This document shows, piece after piece, positions 14,197 through 20,448 of a DNA stretch of 20,448 nt. A program made the position numbers and the translations under genes. The DNA is from DATCDR01 sp036510575 (GTDB lineage: Bacteria; Actinomycetota; Acidimicrobiia; Acidimicrobiales; Bog-793). Below the pieces are notes generated by a model. It saw only the letters and a list, made by a program, of their open reading frames with translations, made no database searches and was not told the DNA's origin. The stretch's first letter is position 1, and each line of letters starts with the position of its first letter. The stretch is from assembly GCA_036510575.1 (NCBI GenBank), contig DATCDR010000214.1, forward strand, positions 1 to 20,448, in the 5' to 3' direction.

Positions 14197-15674
14197 TGAC
14201 CAGGAGAGCGACAGCTGGTCATCTTGAGGAACCTGGCGAAGAACAGATGACTGCTAGGCGAGCTGAGCCGCTCGGTGGCCGCCAGGCTCCAGATACGTGG
14301 GACGTCGTAGTCATCGGCGGTGGCAACGCGGCCCTCGTCTCGGCGCTTACCGCTCGACACCACGTGGCAAACGTGCTGGTCCTCGAGCGGGCGCCGCAGT
14401 GGCTTCGCGGCGGGAACTCGCGTCACACGAGGAACGTGCGCTGCGTCCATGCCGCAGCTGACGCGTACAACACCGGCAGCTATCTCTTCGAGGAGCTCTA
14501 CGGCGACCTCTGTGCAGTAGGCACCGGACCGAGTGACGAGCATCTCGCGCAGCTGACGGTGAAGGCGTCTGAGTCCGTTCCTTTCTGGATGAGCGATCAC
14601 GGGATCTCCTGGCAGCCGCCACTCACCGGGACACTGCACCTTGGGCGCACGAACCGCTTCTTCCTCGGCGGCGGCAAAGCGATGATGAACCGCTACTACC
14701 GGACCGCCGGCGAGATGGGAATCACCATCGCCTATGAGGCGAGCGCCGAGGAGTTCATCGTCGAAGGTGATCGCGTCGCGTCGGTGGTCGTCGACGTCGG
14801 TGGTCGACGAGAACAGGTCCGAGCGAAGGCGATCGTGTGTGCAGCAGGTGGCTTCGAGGCCAACATCGACTGGCTCGCGCGCTACTGGGGGGAGGCGGCG
14901 AGGAACTACATCATCCGCGGACCGATCTACAACGACGGCACGATGCTGCAAGCCCTCTACGACCTTGGCGCGGCAAGTGCGGGGGAGGAGAAGGGCTTCC
15001 ACTCAACGGCGGTCGATGCGCGTTCGCCGCGCTTTGACGGCGGGATCGCCACCCGGCTCGACAGCATTCCCTTCGGCGTGGTGCTCAACCGCTTCGCCGA
15101 GCGCTTCTACGACGAGGGCGAGGAGCTGTGGCCGAAGCGCTACGCGATCTGGGGTCGCAACATCGCCGAGCAGGACTCCCAGATCGCCTACGCGATCTGG
15201 GACTCCAAGGTGACCGGGCTCTTCTTGCCGCCGATGTACGGACCGATCCGGGCTGCATCGCTCCCCGAGCTGGCGGGAAAGCTCGGCCTCGACGCCGAGG
15301 CGTTCTGCACGACGCTCGCGACCTACAACGCCGCGGTCGTGCCGGGAGCCTTTGACCCGACGATGCTCGACGACTGTCGCACTGTTGGCCTGGAGGTTCC
15401 AAAGAGCCACTGGGCGCAGCGAATCGACCAGCCGCCGTACTTCGGGATCGCGATGCGGCCTGGAATCACGTTCACCTACCTCGGCGTAAAGGTCGACGAG
15501 GATGCAAGGGTTCGCCGAGAGGACGGCTCGGGCTTCGAGAATGTCTTCGCCGCGGGCGAGATCATGTCGGGCAACGTCTTGTCGTCGGGGTATCTAGCCG
15601 GTTTCGGACTGACGATCGGGACGGTGTGGGGTCGAATAGCGGGCAGCCGTGCCGCGGAGCTGGCGAGCTCGTGA
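14196..15674 (+). CDS. tcuA: FAD-dependent tricarballylate dehydrogenase-like protein
   Basis: TcuA oxidises tricarballylate to cis-aconitate, passing electrons from FAD to its partner TcuB. The 492-aa protein has the N-terminal FAD dinucleotide motif VVVIGGGNAA (37-46) and later IVCAAGGFEAN. It ends with the FAD-binding ENVFAAGEIMSGNVLSSGYLAGFGLTIG segment typical of TcuA and fumarate-reductase-like flavoproteins. The ATG 14196 overlaps the M50 stop, with a second ATG at 14247 possible; neither has a strong ribosome binding site. The tcuB-like gene follows, and this pairing makes the assignment much stronger than sequence alone. No TcuC transporter or TcuR regulator is in the window, so another tricarboxylic or organic acid could be the real substrate. 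Confidence 0.82.
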   Translation: MTRRATAGHLEEPGEEQMTARRAEPLGGRQAPDTWDVVVIGGGNAALVSALTARHHVANVLVLERAPQWLRGGNSRHTRNVRCVHAAADAYNTGSYLFEELYGDLCAVGTGPSDEHLAQLTVKASESVPFWMSDHGISWQPPLTGTLHLGRTNRFFLGGGKAMMNRYYRTAGEMGITIAYEASAEEFIVEGDRVASVVVDVGGRREQVRAKAIVCAAGGFEANIDWLARYWGEAARNYIIRGPIYNDGTMLQALYDLGAASAGEEKGFHSTAVDARSPRFDGGIATRLDSIPFGVVLNRFAERFYDEGEELWPKRYAIWGRNIAEQDSQIAYAIWDSKVTGLFLPPMYGPIRAASLPELAGKLGLDAEAFCTTLATYNAAVVPGAFDPTMLDDCRTVGLEVPKSHWAQRIDQPPYFGIAMRPGITFTYLGVKVDEDARVRREDGSGFENVFAAGEIMSGNVLSSGYLAGFGLTIGTVWGRIAGSRAAELASS

Positions 15675-15705
15675 GGAGCCTCGACAACGCCGAGGAGCGC
15701 AGCTG

Positions 15706-16815
15706 ATGATCGATGACCTGCTCGTCGAGGGCAAGCGGCAGCTCGACATCTGTAACTCTTGTCGCTACTGCGAGGGGTACTGCGCGGTCTTTCCCTCCCT
15801 CGAGCGGCGGATCGACCTCGGAAAGGCCGACATGGTCCAGCTGGCGAATCTCTGCCACGACTGCCGTGAGTGCCTCTACGCCTGTATGTACGCGCCACCC
15901 CATGAGTTCGGCGTCAACCCGCCACAGCTGTTCGCGATGCTTCGCCGGGAACACGCCGATGAGCTGAGCAGGTTCTCCACCGAGATCAAGCGACATGAAC
16001 GGCGACCGCTCTTGGCCGGGCTGTACTTCGTCTGCGTTTCGCTCGTGCTCGTGCTCGTGCTCGCAGGCTCGACCGTCGGGCTCTCCGGGCTTATCGCTTC
16101 ACATCGCTTGGCCGCCTCGCCCTACAGCGTGCTTTCCTACCCGGCGATACTCGCCATCGGCATGGCGTCGCTCGCGCTCGGCATCGTGTTGCTAGTTATC
16201 GAGGGGCACCGGTTCTGGCGAGCAAGTGGCGAGCGCGCCAGGCCCTCGTTTGTAGAGATCGGTCGTGCGATTCGATCCGCCGCGGTCCTTACGAACCTTG
16301 GCGGTGGAGGGGAAGGCTGTGCCTATCCGAGCGAGGAAGGCTCCTCTGCTCGGCGTCACGCCCACATCGCTGTCGCCTGGGGATTCAGCCTCTGTCTCTT
16401 CGCCACCATCGCTGCGGCCATCTTGCAGGACTTTCTGGGCGACGAGCCGCCATATGGCTGGATCTCGGTCCCGGTGCTACTCGGCCTGGTCGGTGGCGCA
16501 GGCCTCGTCGTCGGCTCGCTGGCGCTGAGCTTTGAGAAGTCGCGGGTGGACCCTGCTGCGACCGATTCCGGCTCGGTGCTTCGTGAGTACGGCTTCTTGT
16601 TCGCGTTGTTCCTGCTCGGTCTCGGCGGTCTTGTGACGTTGTTGACCAGGACGACGCCGATCTACGGCATCGTGTTAGCGATGCATCTAGCGACGGTCTT
16701 TGCCTGCTTTGTGCTTGCGCCGTTCACGAAGTTCACCCATGCGCTCTACCGGTTACTAGCCCTTGTCCGCGACGAACATGAACGCGCTCAAGAGCGGGTG
16801 GCCCTCGGCGTCTAG
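15706..16815 (+). CDS. tcuB: Iron-sulfur membrane protein TcuB (tricarballylate utilisation)
   Basis: TcuB re-oxidises the FADH2 of TcuA and passes electrons to the respiratory chain. The 369-aa protein has two cysteine clusters near the N-terminus, Cys16/19/22/26 (CNSCRYCEGYC) and Cys50/53/56/60 (CHDCRECLYAC), giving two 4Fe-4S sites. About six hydrophobic membrane segments follow from residue 102, including LLAGLYFVCVSLVLVLVLAG and HIAVAWGFSLCLFATIAAA. Histidines in the membrane part could hold haem. The start ATG 15706 has GAGGAG (15692-15697) upstream. It ends only seven bases before the oppositely oriented trpS stop. The tcuA/tcuB pair should be one transcript with the M50 gene. Confidence 0.87.
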   Translation: MIDDLLVEGKRQLDICNSCRYCEGYCAVFPSLERRIDLGKADMVQLANLCHDCRECLYACMYAPPHEFGVNPPQLFAMLRREHADELSRFSTEIKRHERRPLLAGLYFVCVSLVLVLVLAGSTVGLSGLIASHRLAASPYSVLSYPAILAIGMASLALGIVLLVIEGHRFWRASGERARPSFVEIGRAIRSAAVLTNLGGGGEGCAYPSEEGSSARRHAHIAVAWGFSLCLFATIAAAILQDFLGDEPPYGWISVPVLLGLVGGAGLVVGSLALSFEKSRVDPAATDSGSVLREYGFLFALFLLGLGGLVTLLTRTTPIYGIVLAMHLATVFACFVLAPFTKFTHALYRLLALVRDEHERAQERVALGV

Positions 16816-16822
16816 TGGCTGG

Positions 16823-17803
16823 CTACTCCGGCATCAGTCCGATGGCCGCTCGCGCCCGTGCGAGAACCGGTGCAGCAATGGATCGCGCCTTGCCCGACCC
16901 TCGGTAGAGCAGTCGCTCGACCCCGCCTGGATCGGCACGGAGCATCTTTAGGCGTTCTTGTATCGGGCCGAGGAGCTCGATGAGTGCCTCCGCGGTGGCT
17001 TTTTTCAACTCACCGTTGTTGGAAAACGTCGCTGCTGCAGTAGCTGGCGCGACGCCGGTCGCCCCGGCGAGGATGTCGAGGAGATTCGAGACGCCTGGTC
17101 GCCTCGTCGGCTCATAGGTCACGTCCTGCTCGGAGTCGGTGACGGCGCGGCGGATCTTTCGGGTGATCACCTCCGGCGTGTCGTCTAAGAAGATAAGACC
17201 TGCCTCGGTCGAGGACGACTTCGACATCTTGCGCTCTGGAACCTGCAGGTCCATCACGCGCGCACCAACTGCTGGAATCGCCGCCGCGGGGACGACGAAT
17301 GTCTCGCCGTAGCGGTAGTTGAAGCGGAGCGCGAGGTCCCGTGCGAGCTCGAGGTGCTGACGCTGGTCATCCCCTACTGGTACCGAGTCGGTGTCGTACA
17401 ACAAGATGTCGGCTGCCATCAACACCGGATAGGTAAGGAGCCCCGCCCGGACCGACTCTTGATCAGCGGCCTTCTCTTTGAACTGGGTCATCCGCTGCAA
17501 CTCGCCGTAAGTGGCGGTGCATTCGAGGAGCCAGTCGAGTGAGGTGTGCTCAGATACCTGGCTCTGGACAAAGAGCGTGCAGCGGTCGGGATCGAGCCCT
17601 ACCGCGAGCAGTCCGCATGCGGTGTCGTAGGTCTGTGCGCGAAGCGCCGCCGGCTCGATCTCGAGCGTGAGGGCATGTAGGTCGACGACGCAGTAGAGGG
17701 CGTCGTTCTCCCCCTGGGCGCCGACCCACTGGCGAAATGCGCCGAGGTAGTTGCCGAGATGGAGCGCGCCCGAGGGCTGCACGCCGGAAAAGACACGGGC
17801 CAT
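16823..17803 (-). CDS. trpS: Tryptophanyl-tRNA synthetase
   Basis: This enzyme charges tRNA-Trp with tryptophan in the cytoplasm. The 326-aa protein is a class I synthetase of normal bacterial length. The HIGH-like motif is HLGN at residues 15-18 (SGALHLGNYLGA) and the KMSKS loop is at 192-196. The segments PVLMAADILLYDTDSVPVGDDQRQHLELARD and YGELQRMTQFK are typical of bacterial TrpS. The start ATG 17803 has the hexamer TAGGAT six bases upstream (minus strand) and no Shine-Dalgarno sequence, suggesting a leaderless transcript. It faces tcuB with almost no intergenic space and is divergent from the rmlC-like gene. No T-box leader is possible with such a short gap. Confidence 0.96.
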   Translation of the reverse strand: MARVFSGVQPSGALHLGNYLGAFRQWVGAQGENDALYCVVDLHALTLEIEPAALRAQTYDTACGLLAVGLDPDRCTLFVQSQVSEHTSLDWLLECTATYGELQRMTQFKEKAADQESVRAGLLTYPVLMAADILLYDTDSVPVGDDQRQHLELARDLALRFNYRYGETFVVPAAAIPAVGARVMDLQVPERKMSKSSSTEAGLIFLDDTPEVITRKIRRAVTDSEQDVTYEPTRRPGVSNLLDILAGATGVAPATAAATFSNNGELKKATAEALIELLGPIQERLKMLRADPGGVERLLYRGSGKARSIAAPVLARARAAIGLMPE

Positions 17804-17809
17804 CGCACA

Positions 17810-17815
17810 ATCCTA
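17810..17815 (-). promoter_or_regulatory. Putative -10 box (TAGGAT) of leaderless trpS
   Basis: On the minus strand TAGGAT is followed by six bases (TGTGCG) and then the trpS ATG. No Shine-Dalgarno sequence fits in that gap. No good -35 box is seen. This is one of the clearest examples of the window-wide TAGNNT arrangement. Confidence 0.55.
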
Positions 17816-17896
17816 GATTGACCCGCCTAGCCCGGCCGAGACCTGCCGAGAGCGCGGCGACACTTCCTCGCTCGAGGGCGGCGTTCGGCTAGGTAG

Positions 17897-18487
17897 GTGC
17901 CAAGATGCCATCCTTATGGGGTGCCGATCATCCCGTTTTCCGCCGAGACGACCTCGATCGAGGGGCTCTTCATCGTCGAGATGAAGCAGATCACCGACGA
18001 TCGGGGCACCGTACGTGAGTTCTACCGCCAGAGTGATTTCGCCGCAGCAGGGCTTCCCGCCCCTCAAGCCTGGCTCCAGATGAACGTGACCGCGTCGAGC
18101 AAAGGGGCGATCCGCGGCCTGCACGGCGAGGCGATGACGAAGTTCGTCTCGGTAGCTGCTGGGAGCGCGTTCGGCGTCTATCTCGACGCCCGGCCCGCGT
18201 CTGGGACCTTCGGCGAGGTGGTCACCGTCGAGCTCGAACTCGGAACCGGTGTTGTCGTGTCACCTGGAATCTGTAACGGCTTTCAAGCGACGGGGGAGGG
18301 CATCACCCAGTACGCCTACTGCTTCGACCACGAGTGGGAGCCGGTCATGGACGGCGTCGCCGTCAACGCCTTCGACCCGGATCTGGCAATCGCATGGCCG
18401 ATAGCGATTCCCCGCGACGACCGCTCGCTGCTGTCTGAGAAAGACGCCAACCTGCCCCCGCTCCGCTTCCTCGCCAGCCCGGTCTGA
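17897..18487 (+). CDS. RmlC-like dTDP-4-dehydrorhamnose 3,5-epimerase family protein
   Basis: This 196-aa cupin resembles the sugar-nucleotide 3,5-epimerases that act before rhamnose-type deoxysugar formation. The diagnostic RGLHGE motif, with catalytic His76, is followed by Lys82 and DARPASGTFGEVV. The later VVVSPGICNGFQATGEG segment replaces the usual HGF with NGF (Asn127), as I recall for some actinobacterial relatives (GNSFQ-type). A Tyr (139 or 141) follows as expected. There are two possible GTG starts, 17897 and 17921; neither has a clear ribosome binding site and the second loses only eight non-conserved residues. No other rml genes are present, so the substrate and pathway cannot be named. 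It is divergent from trpS. Confidence 0.78.
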   Translation: MPRCHPYGVPIIPFSAETTSIEGLFIVEMKQITDDRGTVREFYRQSDFAAAGLPAPQAWLQMNVTASSKGAIRGLHGEAMTKFVSVAAGSAFGVYLDARPASGTFGEVVTVELELGTGVVVSPGICNGFQATGEGITQYAYCFDHEWEPVMDGVAVNAFDPDLAIAWPIAIPRDDRSLLSEKDANLPPLRFLASPV

Positions 18488-18557
18488 CCCAGCGTGGCGC
18501 TAGCAACCGGGCGCGAACAACCGAGGTTCCATGCGTGGTTTTCCGCTGCGCCGGAAG

Positions 18558-18563
18558 TAGCCT
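18558..18563 (+). promoter_or_regulatory. Putative -10 box (TAGCCT) of a leaderless scpA transcript
   Basis: TAGCCT is followed by six bases (TTGCCC) and then the ATG at 18570, with no Shine-Dalgarno sequence. It would start the scpA-scpB-rluB operon independently of the rmlC-like gene 82 bases upstream. Confidence 0.5.
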
Positions 18564-18569
18564 TTGCCC

Positions 18570-19382
18570 ATGGGATACGACGTTCATCTCGATGTCTATG
18601 ACGGGCCCTTTGACCTGTTGTTGCGCCTGATAACCGCCGAAGAGGTGGATCTCTACGAGATCAAGCTCTCGGTCATCGTCGACGGCTTCTTGGCCGAGCT
18701 CGCTCGTCTCGAGCATCCCGATCTAAACGTCGCCACCGAGTTCTTGCTGATCGCCGCAACCCTCATCGAGCTCAAGTGCAGGCGCCTGCTCCCAGGCGTC
18801 GAGGACGTCGATCTCGACGAGGAGCTCTCCCTCTTCGAGGCGCGCGACTATCTTCTGGCGAGGCTCGTCGAGAACCGGACCTTCCAGGGTGCGGCAGCGG
18901 CGCTGTTGGCAGCAGAGCACCTCGCCTCGCGATCACTTCCCCGCCTAGCCGGCCCTGACGAGCGATTCAGCGACCTCGAGCCGGATCTCCTTCTCGGCGT
19001 GACACCAGAGATGCTGCTCGCGCGAGCGAGAGCGGCTCTTGCCGAGCGACCAACGCCTGCAGTCGACCTTCGCCACGTGAGCGTCGACGAGGTGAGTGTT
19101 GGGGCGATGCTCGACGATCTCGTCACACGGCTGCCGAGCATGGGCCGCACGACACTTCGCGCGCTCACGACCGACATGCCGAGCATCTCCGCGGTGGTTG
19201 CCTGTTTCCTCGCGATCTTGGAGCTGTTCAAGCGCGAGCTCGTCGATCTCGACCAGCTCGCGACCTTCGGCGAGCTCGCCGTCATCTGGACCGGCGATGC
19301 TGACGCCCAAGATGAGATCACCGACGTCGACGACTACGACCAAAGCGACACCGAGCTCGTCCACCCATCGAGGCAGCATTGA
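18570..19382 (+). CDS. scpA: Segregation and condensation protein A
   Basis: ScpA is the kleisin that joins SMC and ScpB into the bacterial condensin used in chromosome segregation. The 270-aa protein begins with the family N-terminus YDVHLDVYDGPFDLLLRLI, which binds the SMC neck, followed by EEVDLYEIKLSVIVDGFL and the conserved ATEFLLIAATLIELKCRRLLP helix. The C-terminal winged-helix part (VVACFLAILELFKRELVDLDQ...FGELAVIW) binds the SMC head. A Glu/Asp-rich tail follows. Length is typical. ATG 18570 is chosen because the family homology begins within a few residues. It overlaps scpB by 4 bases, as is usual. Confidence 0.95.
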   Translation: MGYDVHLDVYDGPFDLLLRLITAEEVDLYEIKLSVIVDGFLAELARLEHPDLNVATEFLLIAATLIELKCRRLLPGVEDVDLDEELSLFEARDYLLARLVENRTFQGAAAALLAAEHLASRSLPRLAGPDERFSDLEPDLLLGVTPEMLLARARAALAERPTPAVDLRHVSVDEVSVGAMLDDLVTRLPSMGRTTLRALTTDMPSISAVVACFLAILELFKRELVDLDQLATFGELAVIWTGDADAQDEITDVDDYDQSDTELVHPSRQH

Positions 19383-19963
19383 GGTCGATCACCGACACCG
19401 ATCGACCAGAAGCCGCGGCGATCGAGGCGGTGCTACTCGTAGCCACCGATCCGGTCACGACAAGGTTGCTCTCCGAGCTCCTCGAAGTTGGGGTGGCGCG
19501 CGTCGAAGAGCTGCTCGCAGCGCTCTCTTTGGAGTACGAGGTACAACAACGCGGCTTTGACATCGTGAACGTCGCCGGTGGCTACCGCCTACAAAGCCAC
19601 CCCGCCTACGCCGGCTACGTGGAGCGCTTCGTCCTTGACGACGCGCCGCAGCGACTCTCACCTGCTGCGCTCGAGACGCTCGCGATCATCGCCTACAAAC
19701 AGCCCATCTCGAGAGCCCAGATCGCCCAGATCCGTGGTGTCAACGCCGATGGGGTCGTCCGTCACTTGCAGCTTCGCGGCTACATCGAGCCGGTCGGTCA
19801 CGACGACGGGCCGGGGCTCGCGGTCTTGTTCGGGACCACGGCGTTCTTCCTCGAGCGCCTTGGTCTAGCCGATCTAGCTGCACTGCCGCCCCTTGAGGCC
19901 TTCGTGCCCGACGCGGTGACGGTCGAGCTGCTCGAGCACGCCCTTCGCCCAGGGTCTGAGTGA
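19379..19963 (+). CDS. scpB: Segregation and condensation protein B
   Basis: ScpB dimerises and bridges ScpA in the SMC complex. The 194-aa protein has the two winged-helix domains of the family: AIEAVLLVATDPVTTRLLSELL with a following FDIVNVAGGYRLQSHP turn, then the highly conserved ALETLAIIAYKQPISRAQIAQIRGVNADGVVRHL segment and the FGTTAFFLERLGLADLAALPPL end. TTG at 19379 overlaps the scpA stop (TTGA), a tight translational coupling that favours equal production of both subunits. Its own end overlaps rluB by 4 bases (GTGA). Confidence 0.95.
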   Translation: MRSITDTDRPEAAAIEAVLLVATDPVTTRLLSELLEVGVARVEELLAALSLEYEVQQRGFDIVNVAGGYRLQSHPAYAGYVERFVLDDAPQRLSPAALETLAIIAYKQPISRAQIAQIRGVNADGVVRHLQLRGYIEPVGHDDGPGLAVLFGTTAFFLERLGLADLAALPPLEAFVPDAVTVELLEHALRPGSE

Positions 19964-20448
19964 GTCGCGAGCAAGCGCCCTCGAGCGAGGCCGAAGATGA
20001 TGGCGAGCGGCTGCAAAAAGTTCTGGCCAGGGCTGGGATCGGTTCTCGTCGAACCTGTGACGAGCTGATCGCCGCGGGCCGCGTGCTCGTAAACGGCGTT
20101 CCTGCCCGGCTTGGCCAACGCGTCGACGTGGCAACTGATCTCGTCCTCATCGACGGCGCGCCGGTAGGCATCATGCCTGGGCTCGTGTACTACCTGTTGA
20201 ACAAGCCAGAAGGCGTGATCACGACCGCCAGTGATCCGGAGGGCCGACCCACGGTGATGGACCTTTTACCAGCCTTCCCGCGGGTCTTTTCTGTCGGCCG
20301 ACTCGACGCCGCCACGAGCGGTCTTTTGATCATGACCAACGACGGCGCGCTCGCCCAGATCGTCGCCCACCCGAGCAACGGCGTGGAAAAGGAGTACCTG
20401 GCCGAGGTAGTTGGTGACCCCTCGCCATCTGCGCTGCGGCGGCTCCGA
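19960..20448 (+). CDS. rluB: Ribosomal large-subunit pseudouridine synthase RluB-like (partial)
   Basis: This enzyme converts a uridine in 23S rRNA to pseudouridine. The start GTG 19960 overlaps the scpB stop, and the frame stays open for 163 codons to the window end, so the C-terminus is missing. The N-terminal S4 RNA-binding domain lies at residues 17-46 (RLQKVLARAGIGSRRTCDEL...RVLVNG). The catalytic domain begins YYLLNKPEGVITTA and contains VGRLDAATSGLLIMTNDG with the catalytic Asp116. The scpA-scpB-rluB order is common in Gram-positive bacteria. The RluB versus RluE/RsuA assignment rests on context as well as sequence. Confidence 0.92.
   Translation, partial: MSREQAPSSEAEDDGERLQKVLARAGIGSRRTCDELIAAGRVLVNGVPARLGQRVDVATDLVLIDGAPVGIMPGLVYYLLNKPEGVITTASDPEGRPTVMDLLPAFPRVFSVGRLDAATSGLLIMTNDGALAQIVAHPSNGVEKEYLAEVVGDPSPSALRRLR

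Noticed and set aside
14079..15002. 307-codon minus-strand frame opposite the M50 and tcuA genes
   Set aside because: It overlaps two well-supported genes and has no motif, RBS or consistent codon pattern.

Overview
The window is high-GC bacterial chromosome. It opens in the 3' end of a 23S rRNA gene, followed by 5S rRNA and a strong intrinsic terminator. Gene order and protein types point to an actinobacterium. The backbone TPR protein / NagD-type HAD phosphatase / small Lys-Ala-Pro-tailed protein / nadK / recN / pyrG / NUDIX / xerD / ... / scpA / scpB / rluB matches the Mycobacterium tuberculosis Rv1691-Rv1711 order, as recalled from general knowledge. An Acidimicrobiia-like lineage is my guess; it is inference, not shown by the sequence.

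Layout. 1-580: end of an rrn operon (23S, spacer with two palindromes, 5S, terminator). 683-2632: TPR protein with a very long Arg/Gly/Ser/Asp-rich N-terminus. 2742-3797: class I fructose-bisphosphate aldolase (fbaB), preceded by a possible 18-codon leader ORF. 3883-5103 (minus): DUF1015 protein, divergent from a HAD phosphatase at 5215-5997. 6116-11573: DNA-binding-like Lys-Ala-Pro protein, NAD kinase, RecN, CTP synthase and NUDIX hydrolase. 11539-13429: XerD-like recombinase, glutathione peroxidase and a DksA/TraR zinc-finger protein. 13438-16815: M50 site-2-type protease followed by a tricarballylate dehydrogenase pair (tcuA/tcuB), tightly coupled. 16823-17803 (minus): tryptophanyl-tRNA synthetase, divergent from an RmlC-like cupin epimerase. 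18570-20448: scpA-scpB-rluB with 4-base stop/start overlaps; rluB runs off the window.

Most genes are housekeeping: nucleotide and NADP supply (pyrG, nadK), DNA repair and chromosome segregation (recN, xerD, scpAB), translation and rRNA modification (trpS, rluB), and central carbon (fbaB). The accessory-looking part is the block from gpx to the rmlC-like gene, which sits between xerD and scpA.

The most interesting cross-window signal is regulatory. At least five genes have a TAG-N-N-T hexamer placed 6 or 7 bases before the start codon with no Shine-Dalgarno sequence, which is what leaderless transcription would look like. A related promoter before pyrG would start transcription in a run of three Gs. 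I see no CRISPR array, insertion sequence, prophage, tRNA or recognisable defence system.
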